Below are positions 1 to 9,150 of a stretch of 19,789 nt of DNA, one piece after another. A model generated the notes under the pieces. That model saw only the letters and a list, made by a program, of their open reading frames with translations. It searched no databases and was not told the origin of the DNA. Origin of the DNA: Thiosulfativibrio sp964601165 (lineage in GTDB: Bacteria > Pseudomonadota > Gammaproteobacteria > Thiomicrospirales > Thiomicrospiraceae). Both the position numbers and the translations under genes were made by a program. The stretch lies in assembly GCA_964601165.1 (NCBI GenBank), contig CAZRMK010000031.1, positions 1 to 19,789 of the forward strand, in the 5' to 3' direction. Each line of letters starts with the position of its first letter. Position 1 is the stretch's first letter.

Positions 1-226
1 CACGCTCAACTTCTATCCATGTTTTGCAGCCGAATAATGGTACATCTCGTATTCGTTTTGTCTTTAGTTGAACAATGCTACCTCGCTCTCTTGTCTGTGG
101 ATTTATGGCATTAAACCGATGATCTCTACGACACTGTATGATTGCGTCATTAGAGTCTTCTTCAATTTTAAACCCTTTGACACATTGCCTTGTAAATCCT
201 AGAATAGCACTTGGGATATTAAGCAT
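1..226 (-). CDS. ISL3-like transposase, N-terminal 75 codons (partial at window edge)
   Basis: An open frame starts at ATG 226-224 and stays open to the left edge. It has a good ribosome binding site (AAGGTAGG about 6 nt upstream). The peptide begins MLNIPSAILGF and contains the segment RIRDVPLFGCKTWIEVE, which resembles the N-terminal region of ISL3-type transposases where a zinc-finger/HTH part precedes the DDE core. The usual CxxC pairs are not clear in the visible part. The catalytic domain lies outside the window, so it cannot be said whether the gene is intact. A perfect TATAAT lies just upstream at 246-241 on the minus strand, but no convincing -35 accompanies it. Confidence 0.6.
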   Translation of the reverse strand, partial: MLNIPSAILGFTRQCVKGFKIEEDSNDAIIQCRRDHRFNAINPQTRERGSIVQLKTKRIRDVPLFGCKTWIEVER

Positions 227-303
227 ATATTACCTACCTTATTATAAAGTCGTTGAAAACCTTATATATCGTAGGTTAAATGGTGCTTTAATATCCCTTT
301 TTT

Positions 304-325
304 GTCATAATGGCGGTGAAGAGCC
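304..325 (-). repeat. Terminal inverted repeat of the ISL3-like element
   Basis: Minus-strand sequence starting GGCTCTTCACCGCCATTATG defines the outer boundary of the insertion. It ends 33 bp before the polA start codon at 359. The identification uses the GGCTCTT signature known for ISL3-family ends; the matching partner repeat is not in the window. Confidence 0.65.
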
Positions 326-358
326 ATAATTAATTTTAGCATAAAACTTAGGTAAATC

Positions 359-3181
359 ATGACTCAAACCCTTCCCAAATTTAATCCCGACAGTCCTTTT
401 ATACTTGTTGATGGAGCTTCATACCTATTTAGAGCATTTCATGCCATGCCACCCTTAACTAATGCAAAAGGTGAGCCTACGGGAGCTATTTTCGGAGTTA
501 TAAATATGCTAGGTAAGCTTTTAGAGCAGTATCAGCCAGAGAAAATAGCAGTTGTTTTTGATGCTAAGGGTAAAAATTTTCGTCATGAAATGTATGCTGA
601 TTATAAGGCTCATCGTCCGCCTATGCCTGATGAGTTACGTTCACAAATTCAGCCAATACATGACATTATTAAAGCAATGGGTATTCCTTTATTGGTGGTT
701 GAGGGGGTTGAAGCGGATGATGTAATGGGTACTTTGGCACAACAGGCGACAGAAATGCAGTTGGATGCGTTATTGTCTACCGGTGATAAAGATATGGCTC
801 AGTTAGTAAATGAGCACGTTACTCTTATTAATACTATGAATGATACTTTAATGACACCAGAGATGGTGGTAGAAAAATTTGGAGTTCGCCCTGATCAAAT
901 AGTTGATTATTTAGCTTTAGTGGGGGATAAATCAGATAATATCCCTGGCATTCCAAGTTGTGGGCCAAAAACAGCTGCTAAATGGTTACAGGCTTTTGAA
1001 AATATAGATAGGTTAGTTGAAAACTCTCCAATGATAAAAGGTAAAATTGGTGAAAAATTACGTGATAATTTAGTACAACTTGCTCTTTCTCGTCGTTTAA
1101 CCAAAATTAAGTTAGATTGTGATTTACCGTTACAGGTTGCAGATATTAAGCGTTATCAAGCAGATTTAGAAGCTTTACAAGTTTTATTTAGCCATTACAA
1201 TTTAAACAGTTGGTTAAACCAAGTGATGAAAGGGGAGTTGCCTTTCAATAAAACAAGAGAAAAAAAATCTTACAATCAGGACTTGGATAAAAATAAAGCT
1301 TTAGATGAAAATGCTTCACGTGAAACAGAAGTTATTAGTCAAACTATTAATAAAAATAATACTAAAAAATATGAAACTATTTTAACTTGGGATGCTTTTG
1401 AAGCTTGGCTAGTAAGGTTAAAAGAAGCTGATTATTTTGCTATAGATACAGAAACTACATCTTTAAAAATCTTACAAGCTTCTATTGTAGGTTTAAGTTT
1501 TGCCGTATGCGAAAACGGTGAAAATATCGCGGCCTATCTTCCCTTAACTCATGACTATGAAAATGCCCCGATACAATTACCTAAAGCAGAAGCTTTAAAG
1601 AAACTAAAACCTCTTTTAGAGGATACAAAGCCACAAAAAATAGGTCAGAACCTAAAATATGATTGGCATGTTTTTCAAAATGAAGGCATTCAGTTAAATG
1701 GGATTGCATTTGATACTATGTTGGAATCATATAGCTTAAACAGTGTTGCAACCCGTCACAATATGGATGATTTAGCTTTAAAGTATTTAAATCATCGTAC
1801 CATTCATTTTGAAGAAATTGCTGGCAAAGGTAAAAAGCAACTAACTTTTAACCAAATTGCTATTAATATTGCTAGCCCTTATGCGGCGGAAGATGCTGAT
1901 ATTACTTTACAGCTACACCAAACGCTATGGCCACAGCTTCAAGCTGAGTCTTGTTTAGAAAAAGTCTATACTAAAATTGAAATGCCTTTATTAGGTGTGT
2001 TAGCTCAAATGGAACGTAATGGTGTTTTACTAGATAGGCAAAAACTAGCCGAACAATCGCATGAATTGACTGAAAAGTTAACAGAATTAGAGCAGAAATC
2101 TCACTTAATGGCGGGGGAGATTTTTAATTTAAATTCATCTAAGCAGCTCCAAGTTATTTTATTTGAAAAGTTAGAATTGCCCATTTTAAAGAAAACTCCT
2201 AAAGGACAAGCTTCAACAGCAGAACCTGTATTGGCAGAACTGGCAGAACGTGGTCATGAAATACCAAGTTTAATTTTAGAATATCGCAGTTTAGCTAAAT
2301 TAAAATCTACTTATACTGACGCTTTGCCCAAGCAAATCAATATAACAACAGGGCGAGTGCATACTTCTTATCAGCAAGCGGTTGCTTCAACAGGTCGGTT
2401 ATCATCTACCAACCCTAATTTGCAAAATATTCCTATTCGTTCTGCAGAAGGAAGACGCATTCGGCAAGCATTTATAGCTAAGCCTGGATATCAATTGATT
2501 GCTGCAGATTATTCGCAGATTGAACTACGCATTATGGCTCACCTATCGGCAGATCAAAGCTTATTGGAATCTTTTTCTCAAGGCAAAGATATTCACCAAG
2601 CTACGGCATCTGAAATATTTTCAGTTCCTTTAGCTGAGGTTACTACAGAGCAGAGACGTAGTGCAAAAGCGGTTAATTTTGGGCTTATTTATGGAATGTC
2701 TGCTTTTGGACTAGCTAAGCAATTAGGTGCTGAGCGTTATCTTGCTCAAGAATATATTAATCTTTATTTTGCACGCTATCCTGGTGTGGCTAATTATATG
2801 GAGTCAACTAAACAACAGGCCAAGCAAGCCGGTTATGTTGAAACTCTAATAGGAAGACGTCTGTATTTACCTGATATTAATGCTAAAAACGCCCAATTGC
2901 GTCAATATGCAGAAAGAACGGCTATTAATGCACCTATGCAGGGTACCGCTGCGGATATTATTAAAATAGCGATGATTAATGTTCAAGCATGGCTAGATTT
3001 AAAAGAATTTGATATTAAAATGCTGATGCAGGTTCACGATGAATTGGTATTTGAGGTGGTAGCAACAGAAGTAGAAGCGGTTCAGTTGCAGATTAAAAAA
3101 ATAATGGAGTCAGCTCTAAGCCTCTCTGTGCCTTTGGTGGTTGAAATAGGCACCGGCAATAATTGGGATGAAGCTCATTAG
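359..3181 (+). CDS. polA: DNA polymerase I
   Basis: The 940-residue protein matches the three-domain Pol I plan, slightly longer than the 928 residues of E. coli. The N-terminal 5' nuclease (about 1-290) shows DAKGKNFRHEMYADYKAHRP, GVEADDVMGTLA and GDKSDNIPGI with its metal-binding acidic residues. The 3'-5' exonuclease (about 345-545) keeps the catalytic IDTETT (D363, E365), the GQNLKYD motif, FDTMLESY and YAAEDADITL, so proofreading should be active. The polymerase domain has TGRLSSTNPNLQNIP, motif A AADYSQIELR (D717), the O-helix RRSAKAVNFGLIYGMSAFG and motif C MQVHDELVFE (D894). Its role is Okazaki fragment maturation and repair synthesis. An AGG 6 nt before ATG 359 is the only visible ribosome site. 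The insertion sequence ends 33 bp upstream, so its natural promoter may have been displaced. It converges on the phosphate cotransporter gene with a 48-bp gap in which no clear terminator hairpin is seen. Confidence 0.98.
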   Translation: MTQTLPKFNPDSPFILVDGASYLFRAFHAMPPLTNAKGEPTGAIFGVINMLGKLLEQYQPEKIAVVFDAKGKNFRHEMYADYKAHRPPMPDELRSQIQPIHDIIKAMGIPLLVVEGVEADDVMGTLAQQATEMQLDALLSTGDKDMAQLVNEHVTLINTMNDTLMTPEMVVEKFGVRPDQIVDYLALVGDKSDNIPGIPSCGPKTAAKWLQAFENIDRLVENSPMIKGKIGEKLRDNLVQLALSRRLTKIKLDCDLPLQVADIKRYQADLEALQVLFSHYNLNSWLNQVMKGELPFNKTREKKSYNQDLDKNKALDENASRETEVISQTINKNNTKKYETILTWDAFEAWLVRLKEADYFAIDTETTSLKILQASIVGLSFAVCENGENIAAYLPLTHDYENAPIQLPKAEALKKLKPLLEDTKPQKIGQNLKYDWHVFQNEGIQLNGIAFDTMLESYSLNSVATRHNMDDLALKYLNHRTIHFEEIAGKGKKQLTFNQIAINIASPYAAEDADITLQLHQTLWPQLQAESCLEKVYTKIEMPLLGVLAQMERNGVLLDRQKLAEQSHELTEKLTELEQKSHLMAGEIFNLNSSKQLQVILFEKLELPILKKTPKGQASTAEPVLAELAERGHEIPSLILEYRSLAKLKSTYTDALPKQINITTGRVHTSYQQAVASTGRLSSTNPNLQNIPIRSAEGRRIRQAFIAKPGYQLIAADYSQIELRIMAHLSADQSLLESFSQGKDIHQATASEIFSVPLAEVTTEQRRSAKAVNFGLIYGMSAFGLAKQLGAERYLAQEYINLYFARYPGVANYMESTKQQAKQAGYVETLIGRRLYLPDINAKNAQLRQYAERTAINAPMQGTAADIIKIAMINVQAWLDLKEFDIKMLMQVHDELVFEVVATEVEAVQLQIKKIMESALSLSVPLVVEIGTGNNWDEAH

Positions 3182-3229
3182 AAAACTGTTATCTTCTCAA
3201 TATTATTTACAGTCTCAACTATTTAGGAA

Positions 3230-4948
3230 TTACTTAATGTTTAATTTTGCAATCTGCTTTGATAGACTATATAGACGCTTAAATCCTTCTATAATTTGCA
3301 TTTCAAGTCTGAAGGTTAAGATGCGTCTAGGAGTTTCATCAAAATGTTTTGCCTGATGTTTGAGGACTTCTTGAAACAAGCTGTTAATAGCTGGTTCTAC
3401 CACAAAAACTAATTTTTCATCTTGATTTTCTTTATTGATAGATAGTAAAGCGTTATCCATGGATTTAAAAACTTGTTTAGCAAGATTCTTCATCATTTTT
3501 TTCATGGTTTCACTTGGCATCACATTTTGCTCTAACAATTCTCGTTTAACCTGTAATATATTTTGATTAATAGTCTCCAGACTGGATTCTAGAATATTCA
3601 TAATTGTGATTAGTTGAATATACTTATTTTGTTCTTTTTTATCAAAATCTGCTTGACTAGTTTTTCCTAAATAGTACAAAATATGTGATTGATATACTCT
3701 TAATTTTTGGAGCGATTTATCTTCAAATAATAAGCTTTTATGGTCTATTGTGTTGGAGTGGTGAATGAGATGATGAGTTAGTAAATTTAATTTTTGACGA
3801 TAATTATCTATTTCCATTTCAACCGCATTAAATGCCATACCAGGGGCTTGAATTAAGGTTTCATCTAAAAATTTAATTTTAATGGCTTTAGATTCTTTTT
3901 CTTCTGGCAATAAGGGTACTAGTTTAATCACAACCCATAAGAACACAGGAATTAAAGGTAAAAATAGAGCTAAATTTATTAAATTAAAAATAGTGTTGGC
4001 ATGAGCAAGTTCGCGTGAGGTATCTGCCACTACTGCGTCTAAAAAAACAGGGTTAAATTCTCCAGTTGTTAACCAAGTAGCTATCATAGATAATTCGGTA
4101 ATAAAGGGTAGCCAAATAAGTACCCCTAAGACATTAAACTGTACATGGATCAGCGCGGCTCTTAAAGCGTCTCTAGATTTTCCTAAGGCTGCTAATAGAG
4201 CCGTTACACAAGTTCCTATGTTTGCACCTAATGCTAGTGCTATGCCTGCTGGTAAAGTTAAAAGTCCACCGCTAGCCATAACGATGGCAATGCCGATAGT
4301 GGCTGAAGAAGATTGTACTAAGGCAGTAAAAAGTGCTCCTATTAAAATGGCTAATAGTGGGTTTTGCATTTGAACCATTAGGTCTAAAAATGGTTGGTAG
4401 CTCCTTAAGGGATGCATGCCGTCTGACATTAAGTTCATGCCCAGAAAAATAAAACCTAATCCTAAAATCAGCATCCCAATACTCTTGTAAAAACTGGTTT
4501 TTAAGCTAAACTGCATTAAAAACCCAATAAATACCATGGCATAGGCCCAATTGGTTACTTTAAAAGCGACAATTTGTGCAGTAATGGTTGAGCCAAGATT
4601 AGCTCCCATGATGACTCCAGCAGATTGACTAACTGTCATTAACCCAGCTGAAACAAATCCAACTACTAAAACCGAAGTTACAGATGATGATTGAATGACT
4701 GCAGTTACCCCCGCCCCTGTTATAGCACTAGTTACCCTATTAGTAGTTAGTTTTTTTAGTAGCATTTTCATCTTATCGCCAGCTACAACCAAGAGACCTT
4801 TGATCATTAAATCCAAGCCGTAGAGAAATAATGCTAATCCGGCTAAAAGTTCGACCCCCATTTGAAAGAAATCTAATGATTGTGCGGTATCTGCCGCATA
4901 GCTTAATGGAGCGAATAAAATTAAAGATATGAATATAGTTAGATGCAT
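3230..4948 (-). CDS. Na+/phosphate cotransporter (NptA/YjbB-type) with PhoU-like C-terminus
   Basis: This 572-residue membrane protein begins with a hydrophobic signal-like segment (LTIFISLILFAPLSYA). It carries the duplicated Na/Pi cotransporter repeat: GVTAVIQSSSVTSVL with QSSS at 86-89 and TALVQSSSATIGIA with QSSS at 214-217. These QSSS motifs are the substrate and sodium-binding signature of the family. Roughly residues 1-350 are membrane segments; residues 370-572 are soluble, helical and PhoU-like. The family takes up or exports inorganic phosphate with sodium at the inner membrane. The gene lies 38 bp after the dehydratase gene on the same strand and could be its operon partner, although the functions are unrelated. 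The start at 4948 has only a weak ribosome site (TGGA), so the exact N-terminus is uncertain. Confidence 0.9.
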   Translation of the reverse strand: MHLTIFISLILFAPLSYAADTAQSLDFFQMGVELLAGLALFLYGLDLMIKGLLVVAGDKMKMLLKKLTTNRVTSAITGAGVTAVIQSSSVTSVLVVGFVSAGLMTVSQSAGVIMGANLGSTITAQIVAFKVTNWAYAMVFIGFLMQFSLKTSFYKSIGMLILGLGFIFLGMNLMSDGMHPLRSYQPFLDLMVQMQNPLLAILIGALFTALVQSSSATIGIAIVMASGGLLTLPAGIALALGANIGTCVTALLAALGKSRDALRAALIHVQFNVLGVLIWLPFITELSMIATWLTTGEFNPVFLDAVVADTSRELAHANTIFNLINLALFLPLIPVFLWVVIKLVPLLPEEKESKAIKIKFLDETLIQAPGMAFNAVEMEIDNYRQKLNLLTHHLIHHSNTIDHKSLLFEDKSLQKLRVYQSHILYYLGKTSQADFDKKEQNKYIQLITIMNILESSLETINQNILQVKRELLEQNVMPSETMKKMMKNLAKQVFKSMDNALLSINKENQDEKLVFVVEPAINSLFQEVLKHQAKHFDETPRRILTFRLEMQIIEGFKRLYSLSKQIAKLNIK

Positions 4949-4986
4949 AAAAAATCCATTTTTTGAGCAAACTAGAAGGAATTTCT

Positions 4987-6864
4987 CTATTTTAGATAGT
5001 CGACTATACCTGATGAGTGGTTAAACCCAGTGACTATCTCCGATAATTTAATAGATACAGCTTCATAATCATCTTGCTCAAGAGATAAGGTTAAGTGGTT
5101 AAATTCTGTTTTTAGTTTAAGGTAAGGAAGATAGTTTTCATGGGCTTTCATAATTCTAGGGTGTTCTGTACCATCAACATTGTCTCCTATTAATAATTCT
5201 TCGTAGAGCTTTTCTCCAGGACGCAAGCCTGTAAATTCAAGTTCAATATGATTATTATCTTCAGGACTTTTCTTAACTTCCAAGCCAGACAAATGAATGA
5301 GTTTTTTTGCCAAGTCTACTATTTTAATAGGTTCGCCCATATCTAGAACAAAAACGTCTCCTCCTACTCCCATTGAGCCTGCTTGAATGACTAGTGAAGC
5401 CGCTTCGGGAATTGTCATAAAATAACGAGTTATGTCTTGGTGTGTAATTGTTACTGGCCCGCCTGTTGCAATTTGTTTTCTAAACAGGGGGATGACAGAT
5501 CCTGAAGATCCAAGTACATTACCAAAACGTACCATCACAAATGTAGTTTGCGAGAATTCATCCTGTAGGGCTTGTAGCGACATTTCTGCTAAACGCTTAC
5601 TTGCTCCCATAAAATTAGTTGGACGCACCGCTTTATCAGTAGAAATTAAGACAAAATTTTGCACTTTATTTTCTGCCGCAATTTCGGCGAGATTAAAAGT
5701 TCCAAAGGCGTTGTTTGTGATACCTTCTACTATATTATGCTCTACAATTGGGACATGTTTGTAGGCAGCAGCATGATAAATAGTATCTATTGGGTATTTT
5801 TGCATGAGCTTGGTTAGTTTTTTAGCATTTAGAACACTGCCGATAATGGCTATAATTTTTACTTTTTCATCAAATCCTAATTTTTGTAGTTCTTTTTCAA
5901 TTTGGTAAAGTGCAAACTCACTTATTTCAAATAAAATTAACATGCTAGGTTGTTGCCGGAGAACTTGACGACAAATTTCTGCACCGATTGAGCCACCTGC
6001 ACCTGAAACTAATACGACTTTATCTGTAATGCAACGGGTTAATAATTCCTTTCTTGGAGCAATAGGATCACGTCCCAATAGATCTTCTATGGCTACTTCA
6101 CGAATGTCTGAGAAAGCAATTTTTCCACTGACAATCTCTTCAAAAGGCGGCAGGCTGGATATTTTAACGGCTAAAGGCTCTAAACGCTCTATAAGAGGTT
6201 TTTTTTGTTTAGCAGATAAAGAGGGAATGGCTAACAATATTTCAGTCACCTTAAAGCGTTCAATTAAGCTTGGAAGATCTTCTGCCGTGTAGATTTTAAT
6301 GGAACCTATTTTGTGCTTTTTAAGCATAGGATCATCATCAATAAAGGCAACTACTTGATGGCTTGTGATATTATTCATGGCTTGCATTAATTGTCTACCA
6401 GACTCTCCTGCACCATAAATAATCACAGAAATCGCTGAAGGGTTTTGACCGTTTAAAGTCGTTAACAGCCAGCGTGCCGTTAGACGTGTTACTACAACAT
6501 AGAGCATAGCTATAAACCATGCAATAAGAATGGCGGATCTAGGAAAGCTAAGATCAAACATAAAAATAGCAGTTGACCAGAGTAAAAAAGACAGGGAAAC
6601 CGCACCTAGTGCTACAAAAATAAAACGATGGCCAATATATCTAATCACAGCACGATATAATCCAATACGGATAAAAACAGGAATAGCGAATAAAGGTAGT
6701 AATATAATAGCTGTAGTGTATTCTTCTAGCGGAAAGGGAAATTCTCCCAAGCGTAATCCAACAGCTAAAATTGCAATGGTGACTAAGCCTGCAATATCAA
6801 TCCCGACAGATAATAAACGTTTTTTCCAGCGAGATATTTGTAATAACTTGGTTAAATCAAGCAT
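4987..6864 (-). CDS. Membrane-bound nucleotide-sugar 4,6-dehydratase, WbpM/CapD family
   Basis: The protein (625 residues from the chosen start) has about four N-terminal membrane helices, then a first Rossmann-like part with VIIYGAGESGRQL, then the catalytic short-chain dehydrogenase domain with GAGGSIG at 288-294. The stretch ISTDKAVRPTNFMGASKR holds the active site, with methionine 419 in place of the usual tyrosine and lysine 423. This is the SMK-type site known from WbpM-like UDP-GlcNAc 4,6-dehydratases. Such enzymes start synthesis of deoxyamino sugars such as QuiNAc for O-antigen or capsule. The frame extends upstream to 6930, but that would run 74 bp into the protease gene. ATG 6864 overlaps the protease stop by 8 nt (ATGCTTGA) and starts the protein immediately before the membrane anchor, so it is preferred. 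No other sugar genes lie next to it. Confidence 0.93.
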   Translation of the reverse strand: MLDLTKLLQISRWKKRLLSVGIDIAGLVTIAILAVGLRLGEFPFPLEEYTTAIILLPLFAIPVFIRIGLYRAVIRYIGHRFIFVALGAVSLSFLLWSTAIFMFDLSFPRSAILIAWFIAMLYVVVTRLTARWLLTTLNGQNPSAISVIIYGAGESGRQLMQAMNNITSHQVVAFIDDDPMLKKHKIGSIKIYTAEDLPSLIERFKVTEILLAIPSLSAKQKKPLIERLEPLAVKISSLPPFEEIVSGKIAFSDIREVAIEDLLGRDPIAPRKELLTRCITDKVVLVSGAGGSIGAEICRQVLRQQPSMLILFEISEFALYQIEKELQKLGFDEKVKIIAIIGSVLNAKKLTKLMQKYPIDTIYHAAAYKHVPIVEHNIVEGITNNAFGTFNLAEIAAENKVQNFVLISTDKAVRPTNFMGASKRLAEMSLQALQDEFSQTTFVMVRFGNVLGSSGSVIPLFRKQIATGGPVTITHQDITRYFMTIPEAASLVIQAGSMGVGGDVFVLDMGEPIKIVDLAKKLIHLSGLEVKKSPEDNNHIELEFTGLRPGEKLYEELLIGDNVDGTEHPRIMKAHENYLPYLKLKTEFNHLTLSLEQDDYEAVSIKLSEIVTGFNHSSGIVDYLK

Positions 6865-7693
6865 TTGTATTGCCCATAGAAATTGTTTGATTTTTGGTCG
6901 CTTGATAAAGCCCTTTAACCCTTCCCGCATAGTCTTTTAGATCTCTGATGCGATTTTGGTGTGAAGGGTGGGTACTCATAAATTCTGGTGGAGCTTCTGT
7001 GGAAAGTTTAGCCATTTTTTTCCAAACATTAACCGCCGCTTTAGGATTGAATCCTGCCCTAGCTGCCAGCTCTACCCCCATTCTATCTGCTTCTACTTCA
7101 TGCTCGCGGCTATTGGGTAAAGTAAAAGTTACATTCATGATCATTGAAGCCAGATCAAGACTGGAGCCTTGCATTCCAGTTGCCGCCCCTAATATAGCTA
7201 GCCCTAGTCCTTGCATTTGAGCAACCGAAGCCCTTTCTCGACTGTGTTCTCGCAAGGCATGAGCTATTTCATGCCCCATAATGGCGGCAATTTCGTCATC
7301 AGTCAATTCCAGCTGTTCGATAATACCAGTATAAAAAACAATTTTTCCTCCAGGCATGCACCAAGCATTTATTTGGTCTGATTTAATGATATTAATCTCC
7401 CAATCCCAGTCAGGAGCATCGGTTCTAAAAGCACTGGTTTTTGGAATGAGGCGATTGGCAATATCTCTAATGCGTTTAAGTTGTTCGGCATCTGGGTTTA
7501 GGGTATTGTTAGTTTTTGCCTCTGCAAGTATTTCGCTATAAGCTTTGATAGCACCCGCTTTCATGTCGTGTGAAGAAACTAGCATGAGTTGTTGGCGTTC
7601 AATCCCAACCACACCTCTTTGGGTGGTTTGTGTGACACAAGCGGTTAGTGTGCTGAGGATGAGAATGAGAAGAAATAGTTGAATTTTTTTCAT
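6857..7693 (-). CDS. M48-family zinc metalloprotease, outer-membrane or periplasmic lipoprotein (LoiP/YcaL-like)
   Basis: The 278-residue protein has a lipoprotein signal peptide (MKKIQLFLLILILSTLTAC), with the lipobox LTAC giving a lipidated cysteine. The zinc site is the HExxH motif H141-E-I-A-H145, with the third ligand probably E201 in EHEVEADRMG. The ending segment STHPSHQNRIRDL is typical of the M48 group that includes LoiP and YcaL. These proteases act in outer-membrane protein quality control. Its last codons overlap the start of the sugar dehydratase gene by 8 nt, indicating translational coupling. The upstream region is shared with the divergent hemF. No membrane anchor other than the lipid is seen. 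Confidence 0.93.
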   Translation of the reverse strand: MKKIQLFLLILILSTLTACVTQTTQRGVVGIERQQLMLVSSHDMKAGAIKAYSEILAEAKTNNTLNPDAEQLKRIRDIANRLIPKTSAFRTDAPDWDWEINIIKSDQINAWCMPGGKIVFYTGIIEQLELTDDEIAAIMGHEIAHALREHSRERASVAQMQGLGLAILGAATGMQGSSLDLASMIMNVTFTLPNSREHEVEADRMGVELAARAGFNPKAAVNVWKKMAKLSTEAPPEFMSTHPSHQNRIRDLKDYAGRVKGLYQATKNQTISMGNTNA

Positions 7694-7807
7694 AAAATTA
7701 CCAGAAATACTCGGATTAGGATAGGGGTCTATAGAGAGTTGTTGAAGTATAACCTATGTTATCATTATACCTAAATCCTGTAATATCTCCTAAGACAAGG
7801 AAAAACA
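7694..7807. promoter_or_regulatory. Divergent promoter region between the M48 protease gene and hemF
   Basis: On the minus strand there is a perfect TATAAT at 7769-7764, 71 nt before the protease start, without a good -35. On the plus strand TTGAAG (7742-7747) is followed after 18 nt by TATACC, a weak candidate for hemF. The hemF ribosome site is AAGGAAA about 5 nt before its ATG. The 17-mer ATTATACCTAAATCCTG (7764-7780) is identical to one end of the palindromic repeat upstream of dnaN at 15325-15341. Confidence 0.45.
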
Positions 7808-8764
7808 ATGTCGGATATGGCTATTAATATTCAAACGGTTAAAGATTATTTGTTAAAGATGCAAGATGATATTTGTCGTCAATTAGCAGAAGAAGATGGC
7901 TCTAAAAACTTTATTGAGGATGAGTGGCAGCGTGATAAAGCAGCAGGGGTAGTGGGGTTAACGGGAGGTGGTCGTACTCGTGTAATGGAAGAGGGAGCGG
8001 TGATTGAAAAAGGCGGGGTTAATTTCTCACATGTTTATGGCAGTGCTTTACCCGCTTCGGCAATGGCAAACCGTCCTGAGCTAGCTGGGCGTTCTTTTCA
8101 GGCGCTAGGAGTATCTTTGGTAATTCACCCTCGCAACCCTTATATTCCTACAACTCATGCCAATGTTCGTTTGTTTATTGCTGAAAAAGCTGGCGAAGCC
8201 CCTGTTTGGTGGTTTGGTGGAGGGTTTGATTTAACGCCCTTCTATCCCTTTGAGCAAGATGTTTTTCATTGGCATTTGCAGTCAAAAATGGCTTGTGATC
8301 CATTCGGAAAGGAGGTTTACCCTAAATATAAAAAGTGGTGTGATGATTATTTTTATTTAAAGCATCGCAATGAAACTCGTGGAGTTGGTGGCTTATTTTA
8401 TGATGATTTAAATACGGATTCCACAGGTTGGGATTTTGAAACCTGTTTTGATTTTATGCAATCTGTTGGTGACCATTTTATTGAAGCTTATCGTCCGATT
8501 ATGGCGCGACGCAAAATGATTGACTATGGAGAGCGTGAACGCAATTTTCAACTTTATCGCCGTGGTCGTTATGCAGAGTTTAATTTGGTATATGATCGAG
8601 GCACTATTTTTGGTTTACAATCAGGCGGACGGACGGAATCTATTTTGATGTCAATGCCTCCTTTAGTTAGTTGGAAATATGACTATCATCCCGAAGAAGG
8701 TTCGCAAGAAGCTGAACTCTATGATTACTTAACCCCTAAAGACTGGCTTGAAGATTTTTCCTAG
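7808..8764 (+). CDS. hemF: Oxygen-dependent coproporphyrinogen III oxidase
   Basis: HemF converts coproporphyrinogen III to protoporphyrinogen IX using O2, a late step of haem synthesis in the cytoplasm. The 318-residue protein is slightly longer than E. coli HemF (299) and carries the family hallmarks throughout: GVNFSHVYGSALPASA, the HPRNP motif (107-111) with H117 following, WWFGGGFDLTPFY, DDYFYLKHRNETRGVGGLFYDDLN, and near the end RRGRYAEFNLVYDRGT with SILMSMPP. The start at ATG 7808 has AAGGAAA upstream. hslR begins 2 nt after its stop, so the two genes form an operon ending at the terminator at 9151-9180. Presence of the aerobic enzyme indicates that the organism has access to oxygen. 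Confidence 0.97.
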   Translation: MSDMAINIQTVKDYLLKMQDDICRQLAEEDGSKNFIEDEWQRDKAAGVVGLTGGGRTRVMEEGAVIEKGGVNFSHVYGSALPASAMANRPELAGRSFQALGVSLVIHPRNPYIPTTHANVRLFIAEKAGEAPVWWFGGGFDLTPFYPFEQDVFHWHLQSKMACDPFGKEVYPKYKKWCDDYFYLKHRNETRGVGGLFYDDLNTDSTGWDFETCFDFMQSVGDHFIEAYRPIMARRKMIDYGERERNFQLYRRGRYAEFNLVYDRGTIFGLQSGGRTESILMSMPPLVSWKYDYHPEEGSQEAELYDYLTPKDWLEDFS

Positions 8765-8766
8765 CT

Positions 8767-9147
8767 ATGTCAGAAATTAAAGTTAGGGTTGATAAATGGT
8801 TGTGGGCGGCACGTTTTTTTAAAACTAGGGGTTTGGCCTTGGAGGCTTTAAAAGGCGGTAAAATTGAGCTTAATGGTCAAAAGCCCAAGCCAAGTAAGAC
8901 TATTATGATTGGTGATATTTTAAAAGTAACTCAAGCACATCGTAAAGTTGAAATTACGGTATTGGGGATTACGGATAAACGTGGTTCTGCGGAAATTTCA
9001 GTGTTACTTTATAGGTTAGACTCGGAATTGTTAAATCAAAAAAAACCACCTGCTCATATGGCACTAGCTGGTTATAGAGAAAAGGGTGCTGGGCGTCCAA
9101 CTAAACGTGATAGGCGTAAAATAGAATCGATGGATTTTGATTTTTAA
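8767..9147 (+). CDS. hslR: Ribosome-associated heat shock protein Hsp15, S4 domain
   Basis: The 126-residue basic protein starts VRVDKWLWAARFFKTRGLA, the S4 RNA-binding fold (about residues 5-65), followed by a short second part and a highly basic tail (GAGRPTKRDRRKIES). This is the Hsp15 pattern; E. coli HslR is 133 residues and binds free 50S subunits that still hold a nascent chain. The start lies 2 nt after the hemF stop, with no strong ribosome site of its own, so translation is probably coupled to hemF. A hairpin terminator begins 3 nt after the stop. Confidence 0.92.
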   Translation: MSEIKVRVDKWLWAARFFKTRGLALEALKGGKIELNGQKPKPSKTIMIGDILKVTQAHRKVEITVLGITDKRGSAEISVLLYRLDSELLNQKKPPAHMALAGYREKGAGRPTKRDRRKIESMDFDF

Positions 9148-9150
9148 AAA

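Larger units (their letters stand above)
1..325 (-). mobile_element. End of an ISL3-family-like insertion sequence (partial, runs off left edge)
   Basis: The element is read from its terminal inverted repeat at 304-325 leftwards. On the minus strand it begins GGCTCTTCACCGCCATTATG, the GGCTCTT start typical of ISL3-family ends, and about 100 bp inside lies a transposase start codon at 226. The other end is outside the window. ISL3 elements usually duplicate 8 bp of target, so 326-333 (ATAATTAA) is the expected duplication, but this cannot be confirmed without the far end. The family call rests on the terminal repeat and the transposase N-terminus only. Confidence 0.7.

Noticed and set aside
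138..329. 63-residue open frame on the plus strand near the left edge
   Set aside because: It lies antisense to the transposase start and runs through the terminal inverted repeat of the insertion sequence.
3168..3356. 62-residue open frame after polA
   Set aside because: It overlaps the polA end and is antisense to the PhoU-like tail of the cotransporter; no ribosome site or family match.
6865..6930. N-terminal extension of the sugar dehydratase (open frame from 6930)
   Set aside because: It would overlap the M48 protease coding sequence by 74 bp; ATG 6864 gives an 8-nt coupled overlap and starts directly before the membrane anchor.
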